64,000 bases of DNA. Source: Paraburkholderia panacisoli (GTDB lineage Bacteria > Pseudomonadota > Gammaproteobacteria > Burkholderiales > Burkholderiaceae). The notes under the pieces are model-generated. The model saw only the letters and a list, made by a program, of their open reading frames with translations, was not told where the DNA came from and did no database searches. The stretch covers positions 30,432 through 94,431 of the forward strand of contig NZ_VTUZ01000039.1 of the NCBI RefSeq assembly GCF_008369935.1, written 5' to 3'. Below, in pieces: positions 63,772-64,000 of the stretch. A program made the position numbers and the translations under genes. Position 1 is the stretch's first letter, and the number at the start of each line of letters is the position of its first letter.

Positions 63772-63825
63772 GGTCCGATCCGGCAACACTTCGCGCTCAA
63801 TCGGCATCTGCTGCGCGTCGCGAGC
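63772..63825 (+). mobile_element. IS6-family transposase terminal fragment, plus strand
   Basis: The plus strand reads GPIRQHFALNRHLLRVAS, the segment that normally follows the DPKRTQ region in IS6 transposases, but here it is on the opposite strand and directly beside it. This indicates an inversion or a head-to-head recombination within the element. Confidence 0.65.
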
Positions 63826-63826
63826 G

Positions 63827-64000
63827 GTCTCGCAACTGGAGTCGCATTTGCGCACGCGTCTGCTCAATCGCACTACCCGCCACATAGCCCTGACCGAGGC
63901 GGGCCAGCGCTATCTGCACCGATGCGAACGGATACTCGCCGATATCGACGAGGCCGAAGCCGAGGCGGCGGATGCGCAAGCGAGACCTTCCGGACGGCTG
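63827..64000 (+). pseudogene. 5'-truncated LysR-family regulator, runs off window
   Basis: From 63827 the plus strand reads VSQLESHLRTRLLNRTTRHI then ALTEAGQRYLHRCERILADI, the second half of a LysR HTH and its linker helix, open to the last base. The recognition-helix start and the initiation codon are replaced by the IS6 fragment. It is similar to the intact LysR at 44.7-45.6 kb. The full effector domain may follow beyond the window. Confidence 0.75.

Noticed and set aside
1..64000. CRISPR array, tRNA or rRNA genes
   Set aside because: I saw no regular spaced repeats and no cloverleaf or rRNA-like segments; a dedicated scan (tRNA and covariance-model search) would settle it.

Overview
The window is GC-rich, densely coded beta-proteobacterial DNA, most likely from Paraburkholderia/Burkholderia. 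The support is the gene set (DUF4148 secreted protein, MdtABC-type tandem RND pump, NodT-type outer-membrane factors, many LysR/MFS/SDR catabolic genes) and the codon style. I could not run a database search, so family calls rest on motifs read in the translations. I saw no rRNA, tRNA or CRISPR array and no intact insertion sequence.

Layout. 1-8.9 kb: the end of an RND efflux operon (adaptor, two RND permeases, outer-membrane factor), with overlapping or closely spaced genes. 9.3-12.9 kb: a membrane-anchored TPR protein and a thioredoxin-reductase-like flavoprotein with an N-terminal cyclic-nucleotide-binding-type domain. 13.0-18.0 kb: a four-gene catabolic operon (MFS carrier, SDR, TIM-barrel isomerase, amidohydrolase) divergent from a LysR regulator. 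18.3-21 kb: a SHOCT protein, a BamE-like lipoprotein and a Tat-exported amidohydrolase. 21.2-26.8 kb: two phospholipase-D-family lipoproteins around a ceramidase-like (CREST) membrane protein, plus DUF2252. 27.2-33.2 kb: a GntR regulator divergent from an Ntn-hydrolase (gamma-glutamyltransferase family), two MFS carriers and a stand-alone GAF protein. 33.6-40 kb: small conserved genes, including an ArsR/SRPBCC/DUF1801 set whose promoter contains a perfect inverted repeat.

From about 40 kb onward the window becomes accessory and eroded. Intact genes (DJ-1 family, two nearly identical SDR copies, DsbA-like, LysR, MmgE/PrpD, tautomerase, MmsA, aldo/keto reductase, NTF2-like, and two EmrAB-type pump operons) alternate with recognisable debris. 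The debris includes an epoxide hydrolase N-terminus, a LuxR C-terminus, an acetamidase/formamidase C-terminus, SDR scraps, a GMC oxidoreductase N-terminus, an AraC piece, IS30 and IS6 transposase pieces and a 5'-truncated LysR gene that runs off the end.

How genes work together: three multidrug-type tripartite pumps of two classes are present, one of them with an outer-membrane factor that has lost its core. Two regulator-divergent catabolic operons, each with its own carrier, look like complete uptake-and-degradation modules for unidentified small carboxylates, lactones or amides. The 21-27 kb block looks like a lipid-active module. The 825-bp SDR duplication flanks about 5.5 kb of catabolic genes in direct orientation.
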